From contig NW_025954967.1 of assembly GCF_022376445.1 (NCBI RefSeq), forward strand, positions 310,001 to 374,000: a DNA stretch of 64,000 nucleotides. The letters are read 5' to 3'. This document shows positions 22,461 through 34,573 of the stretch, one piece after another (position 1 is the stretch's first letter; each line of letters starts with the position of its first letter). Both the position numbers and the translations under genes were made by a program. The notes under the pieces are model-generated. The model made no database searches and was not told where the DNA came from. It was given only the letters and a program-made list of their open reading frames with translations. This DNA is from Fomitopsis serialis (lineage: Eukaryota > Basidiomycota > Agaricomycetes > Polyporales > Fomitopsidaceae).

Positions 22461-24904
22461 AACGGTCATGACATGACAGGTGCGCTGATCCTCTGACAAC
22501 TCTACCCCCCAACTACGGCAACGTGTACTGACTACTCAAGACCTACAGCACTCGGACGAGTTCGCGTGCGTCGATCGCTCGTGCGATGCCACCGTCCCTT
22601 TCACTCCCAACGATCATCGTCAGCCGCGACTCCGGACGCACATATCGGGTGAACGGCTCCCGCACGGACGCTCTACAGCAGGTCACCCGTCGTCAGCGAA
22701 CCCAGGACCGCGTGACCCTCAAGTCTACGCACCTTTACTACGCACCTTGGCCCTTAACGCAACCCCGACGACTGAATACTAAGGTTGGACGCGGGTAGCG
22801 GGTACACCCACGACTAGTACTTACTGCACCGTAGTACTGCGCGGTGTCACCGACTCGTGACGGTATTGCCGAAAGAGGCAATACCGAGCGCCCAGACGTG
22901 GCGTGCGCGACATTCCTGAAGGTTGCCACCTCGCTCTTTTGCCCTCTCTGTTGGTCCTTGCTGCCACTCCATCCGCGCATCAGCACCCACCGGTCACGGC
23001 GTGAGGACCACTAATCCAGCGCCACAACACACGGATACGGCGCACACGCGGACACCGAGCAAGTACGGCAAAGGCCCCGCATAGAGGCGCAGTCGACCAA
23101 CATACCGCGGCCGCGGGCACAGCGACGAGCGGACGGTAGGCGCAGACGAGGAGCGGACCAGGGGGGATGGGTGAGCAGGCGGCGGGGACGGGCGGGGACG
23201 GGCGAGGGCGAGGGCGAGGGCGAGGGCGAGGGCCAGTGAGTGCTTATTAGCGCCAGCGAGCTCACTGATTGCCGACACAGAATGCGGCAGCGACGTGCAG
23301 CACGACGCGCACGACGACCGCGAGCATGCAAGGCCAATGCCCTGCATGCAGGCATGGCCGATGAACGGTTGATGGGTGAATGGTAGGCAGGCGGGCAGGC
23401 GAGGATCGGCAAGGTGAGTGGATACCTGGCAAGGGGCGGCTGGCAGACACCGCTGACGAACACAGACGCGGGCGGAAGAGTGAGTAAGCCGGCGAGTTGT
23501 CCGTCTGCTGCACAGCGCGCACGTCACCCACGCGCGCGCAGGGCCAATGCCCTGCGCACAGACGCGGCCGACGAACGGGCGACATGGCCAGGGACTACGA
23601 GGAGGAAGCACAAGTGGGCGGGCGGCAGGGCGAACAGGTGAGAAACCGAGCGGGCCAGTGGGTGGGTGGGCGGTGGGCAGACATCTCGGTGAGTGGCCGG
23701 GCAGCTGGGCGAGCAAGTTGACTAGTGGGCGGGTAAGCAGACACAGCGGGCGGGTGACACACACCGACCGCGATTGTGTTGGGCGAATGCCCAGCACGCA
23801 GACACGGTCGACGGACACGCGTCCGATTGGGCGGGCGGAGAGGTGGATGGACGGACAGGCGGATGGACGGACGGGCAGACGAGCGAACAGACGGGCAGGC
23901 AAGCGGTCAGACGAGCGGATGAGTGGGCGGGTAAGCGGGGTAAGCGGGCGACGACACGCACAGCAACCGCGAGTGCGCTCTGTGAATGCCCAGCGAACAG
24001 ATACGGTTGGCGAGCGGGCAGGCGGGCGGCCAGGGCACTACGCCGACCGCGGGCGTGCTAACATGGCCGGCGAATGGACCACGCCGGCGTGAGCAAAGGA
24101 CGGAAACTGACGGTGGACAGGGCTGGGGCGTGTACAACACGCCAACCGCGAGCACCCAGGGCCAGTGCCCCGCGTGCAAACGCAGCAGACGAGCGCACCG
24201 CGGGCACGGGCACAGCGGCTGGTACGCGGAAGGGCGTACGGATGGCGCGTGACGAGTGGGGACACGCGAGCACGAGCGAGTGGGGAGGACGGGGAGGAAG
24301 ACGAAGACGGCGGGCGCAGGCAGCAAGCGCACACCCGCCGACTCGGAGGTACCACCGAGGGTGGTCAACTCGCGGACCACCGCCAACACCGGCAGTGAAC
24401 CCGGGTGCGGTTAGCACCGTACATGGGTACGGGTACGCGGGTCACGGGTGCCAGTGATCGTGCACGGTACATGCAGCCCGTCGCCACAGCATGCCAGTAC
24501 TTGCCCATTAGACTCCCAGTCGGTCGAAAGCGCAACTCACAAAGCAATGCGAAGCCTTGAGTTTGCGACGTACTGCAGTGAAGCACGCCGCAAGCTCAAG
24601 GCTTCACATTCACAGCAAAAGTGAACAACCATGTCATCGCAGTACCAGAGTAGAGTAGTTCTATGGAGTGTGAGTACTAGTTACATGTACGTAAGCACCT
24701 CTGTAGCTTTCAACATGAGTCTTCATTTGCACTTCAGTGGCCTTGAAACAGAGGTATTAATGTCATACTTGATTTAAGTGCACTTCACCAGTCTTCAGGG
24801 AACGTATTTATGCATTTAAGACTTAATGATGTTACGAAGTAAGACGACGTTACGTGAAGTAGTTTAAACATGTGTGAAGTCCAAATAAGGAAAGTGGGTT
24901 TTTC
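22461..24904. other. GC-rich non-coding region with hairpin modules; ends in a Helitron-like terminus
   Basis: Long open frames here (for example 302 codons on the minus strand at 22994-23902) have a biased Arg/Pro/Ala/Cys make-up that follows base composition and are not genes. A (GGGCGA)n run lies at about 23203-23236. Hairpin modules recur, listed separately. From about 24600 the sequence turns AT-richer and ends at 24905-24908 in CTGA followed by T, preceded by GGGTTTTTC, like the end at 60880. Confidence 0.5.
23311..24180. repeat. Interspersed hairpin modules, group 1
   Basis: A motif recurs at about 23324-23349, 23535-23556, 23780-23792 and 24151-24176. Each follows GACCGCGA or a variant, has complementary arms (one type GCATGCA with TGCATGC) around a CAAT-like loop, and is followed by a variant of CGGCCGACGAACGG. 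The loop and flanks are conserved between copies while arms vary and partly compensate. It has no coding role that I can see. Confidence 0.65.
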
Positions 24905-25864
24905 CTGATGGCACCCTTCAAGTTATGAGCTGTGCCTCGATCACATGGATGACCGGTATGGGATTGAGGTACACGCCAAGTACTTCTGCGAGTACGCTGA
25001 ATGCGTCGGTACGCTCGCCGACGGTGTGTACGTCGAGCGATAGTCTCGGCGTACTCGCTGTGCCATGTTCCGCAGATGAACGTGATATGTTGGACATCGG
25101 TGCGTCTGCCGTGTTGCCTTGCAGAATAGCAGTCTCTGGTACGGCATGAAGGTCATCCCGTAGCCCCGGGTTGCTGTACTCGTGGGCAACCTCGCACACG
25201 ACGAACTCTACGTTCATCGCTACGCTTGCCGGTGCGGGCACAGGCAGAAAAGGGAGCGTCGAGATGTACGTCCATAGAGGGCATGCCTTCACGGCTCGAC
25301 CCTTTGTGCTTGTCAGTAGCGTGCACGTTGAGCGAATCACTCGATGTACCCACTACACGACGGTTGATCGTAGGTGAGTGGGACACGTTGGACGTACAGC
25401 GCTGCACGTCCGCCGTGTCGCCTTGCTAAGGGTGTAACCTGGAGGTCGTCCCGCAGCACAGACGTGCCGTCTTCGTGGCCATCAGCGCGCACAAAGAACT
25501 CGGTGCTCGTCAATACGAATGCTGGCGTGGGCACCGGCAAGAGCGGTGGCAAGAGCGGTGGCAAGAGCGGTGGCAAGATGGATACATTCATTAAGGGCGT
25601 ACCTGTGTCCGTCGAGCTTCCCCGCTCGTCCCTCTTCATCTCGGTGCACCCTTTCCCCCCCTTCTCCTTCTCCCTCTCCTTCTCCCTCACACCTTCCTCA
25701 TTGGCTCCTCGTTCCGCGTGTGTCGCGTGTTGGACGGTCACATTGCCCTGCGCTGGACTTGTGTGCTCATCGCGCGATTCCTCGGTGACGCTTGCGTGTT
25801 GTCAGAGCCGCAAAGAGCTGGTTTGAGGTCGCCAGATACGAGAGAAGGGGTATGAGGGTCGACA
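24905..25864. repeat. Two diverged direct repeats of about 295 bp, formerly coding?
   Basis: On the minus strand LPVPAPASVAMNVEF ... LRDDLHAV (about 25139-25260) and LPVPTPAFVLTSTEF ... LRDDLQV (about 25435-25560) are clearly related and about 295 bp apart. Between and around them is decayed sequence. A 12-bp tandem (GGCAAGAGCGGT, about four copies) lies at 25535-25580. No domain is recognised. It may be a remnant of a repetitive gene or mobile sequence. Confidence 0.4.
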
Positions 25865-28800
25865 TCAGGAAAACATGAAATCTGTCTGACGGCCCTGTCA
25901 GGGGGTTCAGAAGCCTTCAGAAGCCTTCAGATTGCTTCAGATTGCTTCAGATTTTCAGCCCTCATGACCTCAACTTTTTTCGATGTTAACACGTCAGACA
26001 GGATCCTCAGAACATTCAGACAGCTTGTCAGACTGCCCAGTTCATCAGCCACTTCAGCCAGGACATACGGAATCGACTTTTTTAAATCACATATATTGCA
26101 TTCTATCACTACTACTGTACAAAATACCACCCGCTAATACTTATGTACAGTCCACTCGTGCGAGCTACTGCCCAGTGGACCCGCACCTGTGTCGGGCTTG
26201 CGTGTGGCAGGTTCGCTGCTGCTCGTTGTTTCATACTCGGTGCCTATGCGCGTCGGGCCAGTGAACGAGCTGACAGGTGAGTGGGTCAAAAAGGCACTGG
26301 ATAAGCAAGCAGCCAGAGGCGTGCATACAAATGGCGAGCGGGCGAATTGACGAGTGCGCGGCATGCTCGTTCTAGTCCGTCTCCGAGAACCGCCGTGGTG
26401 TCGTCCCGAGCTCGCAGATCACACCACATGTGGAAACGTAGACGGCGTGCTTGACAGACGTTTCGAACGCGAGCGTGGGCTCGAGGATGCGCAACGTGCC
26501 GTTCATCGCGAGGATGATCTGCTCGTCGGGCTCGATGGCGTTCAGTGTGTGCGGGCGCGGCTGTAGGCTGGATTAGATCAATGCACTTGACGGCTTTGTT
26601 GAGCACGCCCTTCCTGTTGGGCGTTGAACATGAGTGCCGGACGTATGGTGAGAAGGAAGATGCATACCTTGGCGATGCCCTCGATGACGAGCTTAGCGCC
26701 GAATTTGGCTGAGGCCTGTTTGAGCAGCACGATCTTGCTCTCGGAGTGGACGGTCTCTCGGGTGGCGGGTGGAGTGGGTGCGCGGGTGAGTGGACGGATG
26801 CGAGTATAGGCGGCGGGCTGGCCAGCCATCGAGCATACAAGCGGGCGGGGCAGCTCGCTGAGTAAGTACACAAGCATACAAACGAATGGACGTGCCGCGG
26901 TTGGCTACGGGGTCGAGGTGAAAGACGGTGCACTCACCTGAACTACTGGCCCTTCTGGCCGCAGCCCCCTTTCCTTCCTGCGTGGTGATCCTTCACGAGC
27001 ATCCAGCGATGCCCTTGGCGCATCGCTGGAGCTCGTTGCGGTCGCGTACAGCGCGGTCTTCGGCCGTGCAGTGGTCCAAATCGCCGATTGAGATGTTCTG
27101 TCTCTTGAGGACCGGCCTGCCTGTGCGTACTGGTGGATGGCGGCGGGAAAACGAGGGTGAAGCGGGCGGGAACAAGGGCGAAGCAGATGGGAAGGAGGGG
27201 ACGGACAGTAGTGTAGAGGCGGACGAGAGGAGAAGTCCAGCAAACGCGCGTGACGTGTCGTGGCAGAGGCGCTTAGCACTTCTCGCGAGTTGCCTCCTCC
27301 ACGTCCACGTCGCCTCAACCTCGACACTGCAACGCTGCGCGGTAGCGTCAAGACACACACAAGACGCGACGGAGAAGTGATGGAAACATGGAGTCGAGGG
27401 AGGCGGGCCCCTGCAGATTTAGTACAGGACCCAGGTGAGTCGCTCGCCCACTTGCGCATGCATGCGTACGCTCGCCAGCCCTTCTCGCCCGCCCGTCTTC
27501 TCGCCCGCCCGTCTTCTCGCCCACTCGCCTTCTCATCAGCCCGTACGTCTTCCCGCTGGCTCGCTGACCTTACTCGCTGACCTGCCTGGCTTGCCCACCC
27601 ACCTCACTCGACTAGACATCCACCTCACTCCCTCACTCACCTCGCTCCGGTCGGGCAACCGACTCCGCACGAGCTCGACGAGTGCCTTGCCCCCAGATGC
27701 CCGCCCCACCGGAAGTCGACCTTGGTGAGCCGCAGACAGAGCCCATGCGGGCCATGCAGCAGGCGGAGCGTCTCGTCCGAGATGGAGCTCTCGTGCAGCC
27801 GGCGCTCGCGGAGATGGGTGAGCGCGCGGAAGGCCGCCGCGAACGTCTCCGGGGCCAGGTCCATGTCGTGCAGCCAGCGGGTCGGCGCCCGTTCCGAAGT
27901 CCAGCGCCTCGACAAGGATTTCGGTGAACGACGACGGCGCGGGAGAAGGCGGTGGCGGTAGCGGAAGATGCGGGCGTGAGCATGCAGAACGTGAGTGCAG
28001 CGGTCGGGGATGTGCTCGTGACGGCTAGCGGTCCTGGGCTGACCACGGCGGGGCTGAAGGGCACGGCAGGGACACAGCTGAAGGAACACGAGGAGAAGAA
28101 CCTGGGAGAGGGCCAGATGCCTCACTCACTCGTTCACCGGCCTGCCGGCCTGCTCATCTTCTCGTTTTCCCGCCCGCTTGCTCCACTGCCCTTCCACTTG
28201 CTCACTGACCCGCTCGCCCGCCGACCCGCCGGTTCTTCACTTGCTTACTCACTGTCTGTTTTACTCGCGAACGGGTGCAGGCCACGGCCTTTTTCGTTCC
28301 CTGCACGGCAAATGCAGTCCTTGGCAATCTTCCAACTGGGGCTCCAGACTCACCAAGGCCATGCCTGCCCCCGACGCACAGCAGAGGTGCTACGTGCAAA
28401 CGCAGCCAAGAAACGCACCGCGGACACAGTCACAGCGGTGAGAGGAAGGCGGGGGACGGGCGGAGGGGTGTGAACGGTGAGCATATAGCAGGAAAAGGCG
28501 AGCGCATGGCAGGACGGGCGAGGGTGATGCAGACGGGTGAGTGCAGACGTGCACGAGCAAGCTTGCTAACTGCAGGCACAGGAGGTGGCGACGTGAAGGA
28601 TGATATGTACGCCGACCGCGAGCGCGCAGGGCAATTGCCCTGTGTGCAGACACAGCCGTCGAACGGACAGTGGGCATACAAGTGAAAGGTACACGGGCAG
28701 GCGGGCACGGGGCACAACAACATGCAGCACGACATGTACAGTGACCGTGAACATGCAGGGCTAACGCCGTGCGTGCAGGCGTGGCCGACAAACGGGCGGC

Positions 28801-29595
28801 GGAGCTTCGTAAATCTATCTACGTATGTACATGAGTAGCTAATTATGCAATATAATGGTACTGGACGGCCAACGTTGTCTAAAGTAGCTTTGGTGCTACT
28901 GTTGAGGGCATGAGTGATGTACGCAGACAGTAAGTGTGATTGTATGAGTACTGTACAAGCTAGAAATTACGAGTGTAAGAGTACATGGCAGAGATACTGT
29001 ACCTGTCTGGCAACTGTCTGTCTCTGAAGGTGACTGGTAAGTCTGAGTGAACTGAGCTTCTGAGAGGTGGCTGTCAGCCGGTCAGATGCTCAGAAATTGC
29101 CGAATTTGCTGATGGAATGGAGGTCTCCTGTGTGGCGTTTGAGGCCCGGGAGAGGAAGGATGGTACCGCGGGCAGGGGGGTTGTCGGGCGCTCCGAGTCC
29201 TAGCTGAACTAACGGTTGAGTCGCTGACTTGAGCTCGCCTGTCCGTTGGGACAGCGCGAGCGCCTTGACAAGAGGTCCGGCAGTCATGGTGGCTGCCCGA
29301 GTGACGGTCGGAGACGAGGAGGTGGTGGTGGTGGTCGAGAGCAGAGCGTCGGGCGCTCGTATCAGTGCGCCTCCCGGTCGTGTAACGTTGTAAGCATGGA
29401 GCGACAGCACGCACTCGAATCGCGCCGTTATCACCTACTGCTGCAAAGTGCGTGCTGACGGATTGCGCCTTCTTCGCCTCGAGCTGCTGGAAACGCTTGG
29501 AGGTAGGGCAGTGCGTAGTGACGTTCAGAAGACGGATAGATTCAGCACTCTCACAAATAGATCCTGCTAGCTAGGCTTCCGTCCAGCGTGCAACG
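25865..29595. other. Low-gene region with gene debris; candidate Helitron end at 25865-25868
   Basis: At the left, TCAG on the plus strand (CTGA then T on the minus strand) is followed inward by a weak 5-bp hairpin (CTGAC 25886-25890, GTCAG 25897-25901) and then 10-bp tandem units TTCAGAAGCC and TTCAGATTGC (25906-25956). Minus-strand fragments at 26360-27120 (for example SAKFGAKLVIEGIAK and ISIGDLDHCTAEDRAV) look like exons of an unidentified decayed gene. A 17-bp CGCCC tandem lies near 27485-27530. A 114-codon minus-strand frame at 29090-29434 has no recognised domain. Hairpin modules recur at 28627-28642 and about 28751-28775. Confidence 0.35.
27637..28125 (-). pseudogene. F-box/LRR-like protein fragment
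   Basis: The minus strand shows a leucine-rich-repeat-like stretch: FAAAFRALTHLRERRLHES, SISDETLRLLHGPHG and LRLTKVDFRWGGHLG. A one-base frame change then gives GKALVELVRSRLPDRSE, a wording common in basidiomycete F-box/LRR proteins. The N-terminal side has no clear F-box. The frame change and lack of flanking exons indicate a remnant. Confidence 0.4.
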
Positions 29596-30214
29596 CTAAG
29601 CCCTACGTTTGGCTCCACTCTTTGACCTCCCTGCAACCGGACGCACGGCTCGCTGAGCATCCTGACGGTCTCCCTGTCCCTCTGTCTTGCCTGCCCTCCG
29701 TCTCACTCTCCCATGATCTCCCAACCGCACGTCGCCCTTCGGTGCCTGCGTCTGGCGCGTGTCTTCCTTCTGGTGTCGCTTGCTGCGTCGAAGGATCATG
29801 AACTCTGCCGGAGTGGCACGTTTGGCACCGCTACGCTGTAGAGTAAACTGCATTCAGCCCTGCAGTAGGTTTCATTGATCGCGCACTCACCTTGTCCGAA
29901 CCCGATGCTGCCGCCGACTGGCCGGCCGCGCTACCAGAAGAGCCCTCATCTTCACTGTCCGAAGACACCAAGTCGATCACCACGGGTCCCTGCGCAGGCT
30001 GCTTGACTGGCGGCTGAGGTGGCGGATGATAGGAAGATGGCAGAGGAACATCAGAGTAATCCTGGGTATTACGATAGCCACAGTATACTAGACCGTCTTC
30101 GTCCAGCTTGTCCCTATGGACTTTGCTCTTGTCGACGTCAACACGTTGAAAACCGACGTACTGAACCTCCTTCAAGCCGGCAGCTGGCTGGCGGCTCTTC
30201 TGCCGCCGGGACAT
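29596..30214 (-). CDS. Small basic protein with a SUMO-interaction-like motif
   Basis: Two exons (29891-30214 and 29596-29847) join in phase 0 across a 43-nt GT-AG intron, giving 191 residues. The start MSRRQKSRQPAAGLKEVQYV is the first ATG. A Pro-rich segment (SSYHPPPQPPVKQPAQGP) precedes VVIDLVSSDSEDE, a hydrophobic VIDLV core followed by Ser and acidic residues, which is the classic form of a SUMO-interaction motif. The C terminus is strongly basic (LRRSKRHQKEDTR, GAKRRA). The family is unrecognised. It is the only clean gene structure in the 22.5-31.2 kb GC-rich region. A nuclear SUMO-reading or DNA-binding adaptor is a guess from composition only. Confidence 0.55.
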
Positions 30215-31251
30215 GACCTGTTTGACGACGCGTCAGATACAAGAGCAGGAGAGGAGACGAAGCGGTGAACCTGTAGATTTCAGAGGTTGTGGCAGACGGC
30301 GCGACGGAAGTGCAGCGGTACGACGGTCACAACACCGGTGACGCGAAGGCGCTCAGATCAGATCTCGATCACCCGCCCGACGTCACCGACCCTCGCCCGC
30401 CCTAAGCTTGACGGATGCAAGCGATGGACAGGCGAGGGCGAGTACCCCGCTAGACCTGGTAAGTGAGTACTCACCTCCCCACGGTATCAGGCCCGACCAC
30501 GCGTGGCAAATGTGGGAACATCATAGAGGGCGGATTGCGGACATGGACGAGAGGCGTGCGGATTGAGTTCGCAAGCATCTCAGCTACGTGAGTGCAGACG
30601 CATGCGAGCGAGCCCGCTAACGCAAACACAGGACACGGTGACATGAAGCGCAACACACATGACGACCGCAAGCACGCAGAGCCACTGTCCTGCGTGCAGG
30701 CACGGCCGACAAACGCGCGGCGGACAGCCAAGTGGGCGGGAGCACTCGCCGACCGTGTACGTGATAGGCCAATGCCCGGGATGCAAGCGCGGCCGAAGAA
30801 GGTACACGCAGGTGGGCGAGGAGGCAGGCGAGCGGTGGACTAGCGGGCAGCGGGCGAGCGGGCAGGCGAGCGGGCAGGCGAGCGGTCAGGCGGTACAGGC
30901 TACGGATCACCCAGACGCACAGGCCGAAGCCAAGACTTGTCCAGAAGGCGGACGAGCAGGCGGGCAGGAGCACACGCTGACCGCCGATGAACGCAGGTGC
31001 ACGCGAGTGGGAAGGTTGCGCACCAGGCAAGCAGACAAGCGACATCGAAGATGGGCAGACTGGCGGGAGAGCGGCTGTGCGAGAGGACGACCGGGTGAGC
31101 AGGAAGGCGGGTGGGTGCACGAGCGGGAGGGCGGGAGTGCGAGAGGGCGGGAGTGCAACAGCCGACTGGCAGGCGGGTGAGCGGGCAGACGGCAGGGCGA
31201 GCGGGCGGGAGGGCGGGTACAGGATGCAATACAAGTCCCATGTATTCAGCA
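30215..31251. other. GC-rich spacer with hairpin modules, left of P3
   Basis: No gene recognised; open frames follow composition. A hairpin module lies at 30672-30697 (GCACGCA with TGCGTGC) and a weaker one near 30767-30780, both followed by CGGCCGA. A 14-bp tandem GCGGGCAGGCGAGC occurs at about 30845-30890. AT content rises only in the last 60 bases before the P3 stop. Confidence 0.5.
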
Positions 31252-34200
31252 TCACCATATAGTCTGATACACGTATTTACTAGACCAATTATTCAATACG
31301 AACTTTGAAGCTCGGTCCAAAACAGTATCTGAGGTCCAGTTATCAGGTATTGAGTGGTTGGAAGAATTGGATGACGAGGGGAAAGGGAAACGGGGAATTA
31401 ATTGGCAAGATTGACGAATTGAACTCAACGGTACAACCTCTCCTTGAGGTACGCTGTTTGACCGCAGAGGTAGCTTGTTGACTTCGTACATCATATGTAC
31501 CGGGTTGGCCGTCGAGCCCAGCTTGCCGTACCACTCTACGTAGGCTAATGCCCCCTCTCGTGCCCACTCCTCCGGTGCGTCCATCTCAAGGTGAGTAGTG
31601 GGATCCCGTATGGTTGTGGGAAGCTGAAAGATGACTCTCAGTCTTCCGATGCGCGTCCCTGCATCATGCAAGAGTTAGATGCTACTGGCGCACCGCTGGA
31701 GAAGTCAAACATACCTTGTAGTCCTGTGGCTTCAGCGTCGTCACCTTGCAGTACGACAACCGTATCGAATCTGGCTGGCTGATCTCCTGCCGAAGGTCTT
31801 GCTTTCACGCTGTCCTTCTCCTCTGTGTTGTCCGTGAGAGGTACGTTGTTGAATTTGAATCCGTGGAAGACGTCCACTCTGGCGAACGGTAAGTGACGGC
31901 TTGCTCGATCCAGCTCGCTGGGACGGAGCCTGCGCTGCAGCTTTAACTGGTAGACGTAGTCGGAGATCGCGCGGGTAAAGCCTGGTGCAGCATGTCGTTC
32001 TTCGACAGAAGGTAAGGACTGTTGAGCGAAGGACGGATGCTTGGCTAGTTTGATACGTGTTTTGCCGCTCCGAGGACGGTGTTCAGTGCTGGCGGGTTCA
32101 GAGTTCAACGCGCCACTACCAGTGCTCTCTGAGTCCGATTCAGAGAGTGATTGCGGGTTTTCAGAATCGTCGGTGAGTCTTCCACGCAGGGTCTCGTACA
32201 TGGAGACCTTCTCCCTCCTGTCAAGCCATTGGATCATCTGTGGACGAGCATTCCGGTGATTCGACGCTCTCCACGCCTTCTTCGCGAAATCGATGTGCAA
32301 CCGCTCAAACATTTCTGTGTTGAAGTTGTCAGTCGTGCCGAGTCTGCGGATGGAATCGACGTAATGAAGAAGTGAGTGAAACTTTGGTATGTTCAGATGC
32401 TCCCGAACACCGAGTTCTTGCAGTATGTGTTTGTTTTTGTGGTACGTCTTGAGGGTGTCTTCCATATATCCCAAGGTGGAGTTGTCGTGAGTGGGGTACT
32501 GAGAAAGGTAGATGAAATCCAGTAGCGAACGGAAGGTAAGCATCGCAGCATTCGGTATACAACCGATGAGGCATCCCAGTAGAATGCGGGTGATGTCCTT
32601 CCGTTCACTACCGGACACCTGAGAGAGCGCAGAGATCCCGTTCTTGAAATGACGGGTGCCGTAGGAAGGAGGGAGGCAGCGGATGCGACGGTCGAGTTCC
32701 TTCTCTCCGATGAGTTCGGTGGACCACTCCACTATATGCTTGAATACACCTTGATAGAGCTGGTGAAGGACGTCAGGCGTGATGCAGGAGTGGATGTCGG
32801 TGTATGGTAGGTCCCTCCAGAAAGGTTTGACGCAGTAACCGGAGACGTTGTACTCCTTGCAAGACTTGGAGAAGGCTGTGGAGCCTCTCTCGCCTTGCTG
32901 ACGAGCTTTCCGTAGCACATCCAGGGTCCAGAGCTGGGCGCGAGGCGTCTTCGCTGACGCGTCCCCAAGGCCGCTCTCCGGGCACTGGCAGATGGGGCAA
33001 GTCCCGTACTTGGTACAACTGACCAAGCACTGCTCTGGGTAGTCCGCGACGTAAGACGCCAGGATTGGATGAACCCTGCGCACCTTTCCATCGCCACCCG
33101 TCACGTCAATTCCCTCCTTGCCTGCGTCGACGAGAGGCTGGAGGATGGTGCGCACAGAGGCGTGGAAGAGTTGTTGGACCAACGCCCTCCGCTTGTTCTC
33201 GGTGATGCCGGCGGAGTCAACCTTGTCCACTGACAGGTAGCCGATCAGTACGCAGGCGTGTTCGGAGGGCTTGCGACGAAGATCCTTGGGAATGTTGCCC
33301 AGAGTCATGTACACCGGGTAAGCGGACTTGTTTCCTGAAAACTGAGTGAGCTGCGTCTTGTCGGTCGAGATAATGACCAGCGTGAGCGCAGCACCCGCTG
33401 GTAAGATGCTCTTCAATCCTGTTCAGCAATAGGTAAGATGTCTGTGTAGATAGTGCTTACCTGGACTGCATGCCACCATTGACCGGTCCACATTTCCGTG
33501 TAAATCCGGTTAGTGCGCGTCGAATTCGAAAAGATGCGGCTGGGTCGATACACAATGCGACCCGCGTGAGCAGGGTTTCCTAACAAAGCTTTGATTGCCT
33601 CTATAATGTCGCGGTATTGCACCAAATGTCATTCACCGGGACGATCCTTGAAGGTTAGCCAGCATTCCTTCCAGGACGCCCTCTCAGGAATGGAGTCGAC
33701 CTTCTGAAGCAAGGCCCGGTTGTTGTGATACGTGAGTCCGAGCCTCTCTTGCACCTGTAGTTTTATTCAGTTCATCTAGCCGATCCTGACAGCTTCACAC
33801 TCACTTCTGGTATACGAAGAAAACGGTCTACAGCGCCCTGCCCAATCCCTTCCTTGATGAACCACTTCGCGATCTGCCAGTCCATCTCTGACTCGAAGGG
33901 TGCCCACAAACCGTTGACCCGTGCTAGTACTTCTCGATCACCTAATATTGATTTGTCAGGTTAGCGCAGTGCAGGATAAGTTGATACTCACTGCGTCTCT
34001 GCCTGCCCAAGCTATCGAAATGCTCCCTCCATGACTCTCTGATCGTTTCCGCGGTCCCTGTAACCTTTCCCGCACTAATGTCAATATCCTCCACCCTATC
34101 ATCGTCGTCCTCGTCTAGCGAAAGGGCGGTACGTCGGGAAGGCGAGGGTGCTGAAGATGTCGAGGCTATGGGCTGACTGGGACCAGCTACTGGAAAGAAT

Positions 34201-34573
34201 TGATACTGTGCGTCACGTTCATCTTCATCCTCCCACTTTCCACTACTATCTGCATCCTCGTCACCTGGGTCATCGTCTAGACTGAAATTGAGGTGTTGCA
34301 TGTTCAGATATAAAAAGTCAACACAGCGAATACCACCAGTGAGTCTCACCTGTTCACTGCATTGCCATCCTGAGCCTCATCCTCGTCGTCCGATGAATCA
34401 GATACTACATCCGTATCCCGAAGACTCTCCCTCAATTTGCCCTTTTTGTACCAGGCGCAACCGCGGCTCATCGTCTGGTGAGCCATGAGCCCTTGCATGC
34501 TGTCAAATGAACCGCCACATGCATGACACGTCTCTCCCAGCAAGGCATACGAGCGTTTTGACCGCCTGCGCAT
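31252..34573 (-). pseudogene. Plavaka-type transposase P3, one in-frame stop
   Basis: Homologue of P2. The start at 34573 gives MRRRSKRSYALLGETC with the C2HC finger (CHACGGSFDSMQGLMAHQ, then Cys) and CAWYKKGKLRE. An acidic exon, then FESEMDWQIAKWFIKEG and ERLGLTYHNNRALLQKVDS follow. The core exon (from about 33410) holds IISTDKTQLTQF, ASYVADYPEQCLVSC, CPICQCP, TPDVLHQLYQGVFKHIVEW and EMFERLHIDFAK, and the last exon ends SKYVYQTIW. A TGA at 33629-33631 interrupts FKDRPGE and HLVQYRDI, where P2 has Lys and P4 Arg. Everything else appears open, so the decay is recent or the stop is a sequence error. P3 is more distant from P2 and P4 than those two are from each other. Confidence 0.85.

Noticed and set aside
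22994..24417. Long minus-strand frames rich in Arg, Pro, Ala and Cys
   Set aside because: Composition follows GC-rich repeats, no domain or splice pattern is seen, and frames on the other strand are equally open.
26286..27459. Intact minus-strand gene
   Set aside because: Short coding-like pieces such as KLVIEGIAK appear, but frames do not join well and no family is recognised, so it is treated as debris.
33629..33631. C-to-T deamination (RIP-like or methyl-CpG) as the cause of stops in P3 and COPA
   Set aside because: Equivalent codons in other copies are AAA and AGG, so a CGA ancestor is not shown. Too few informative sites to claim a mutational signature.
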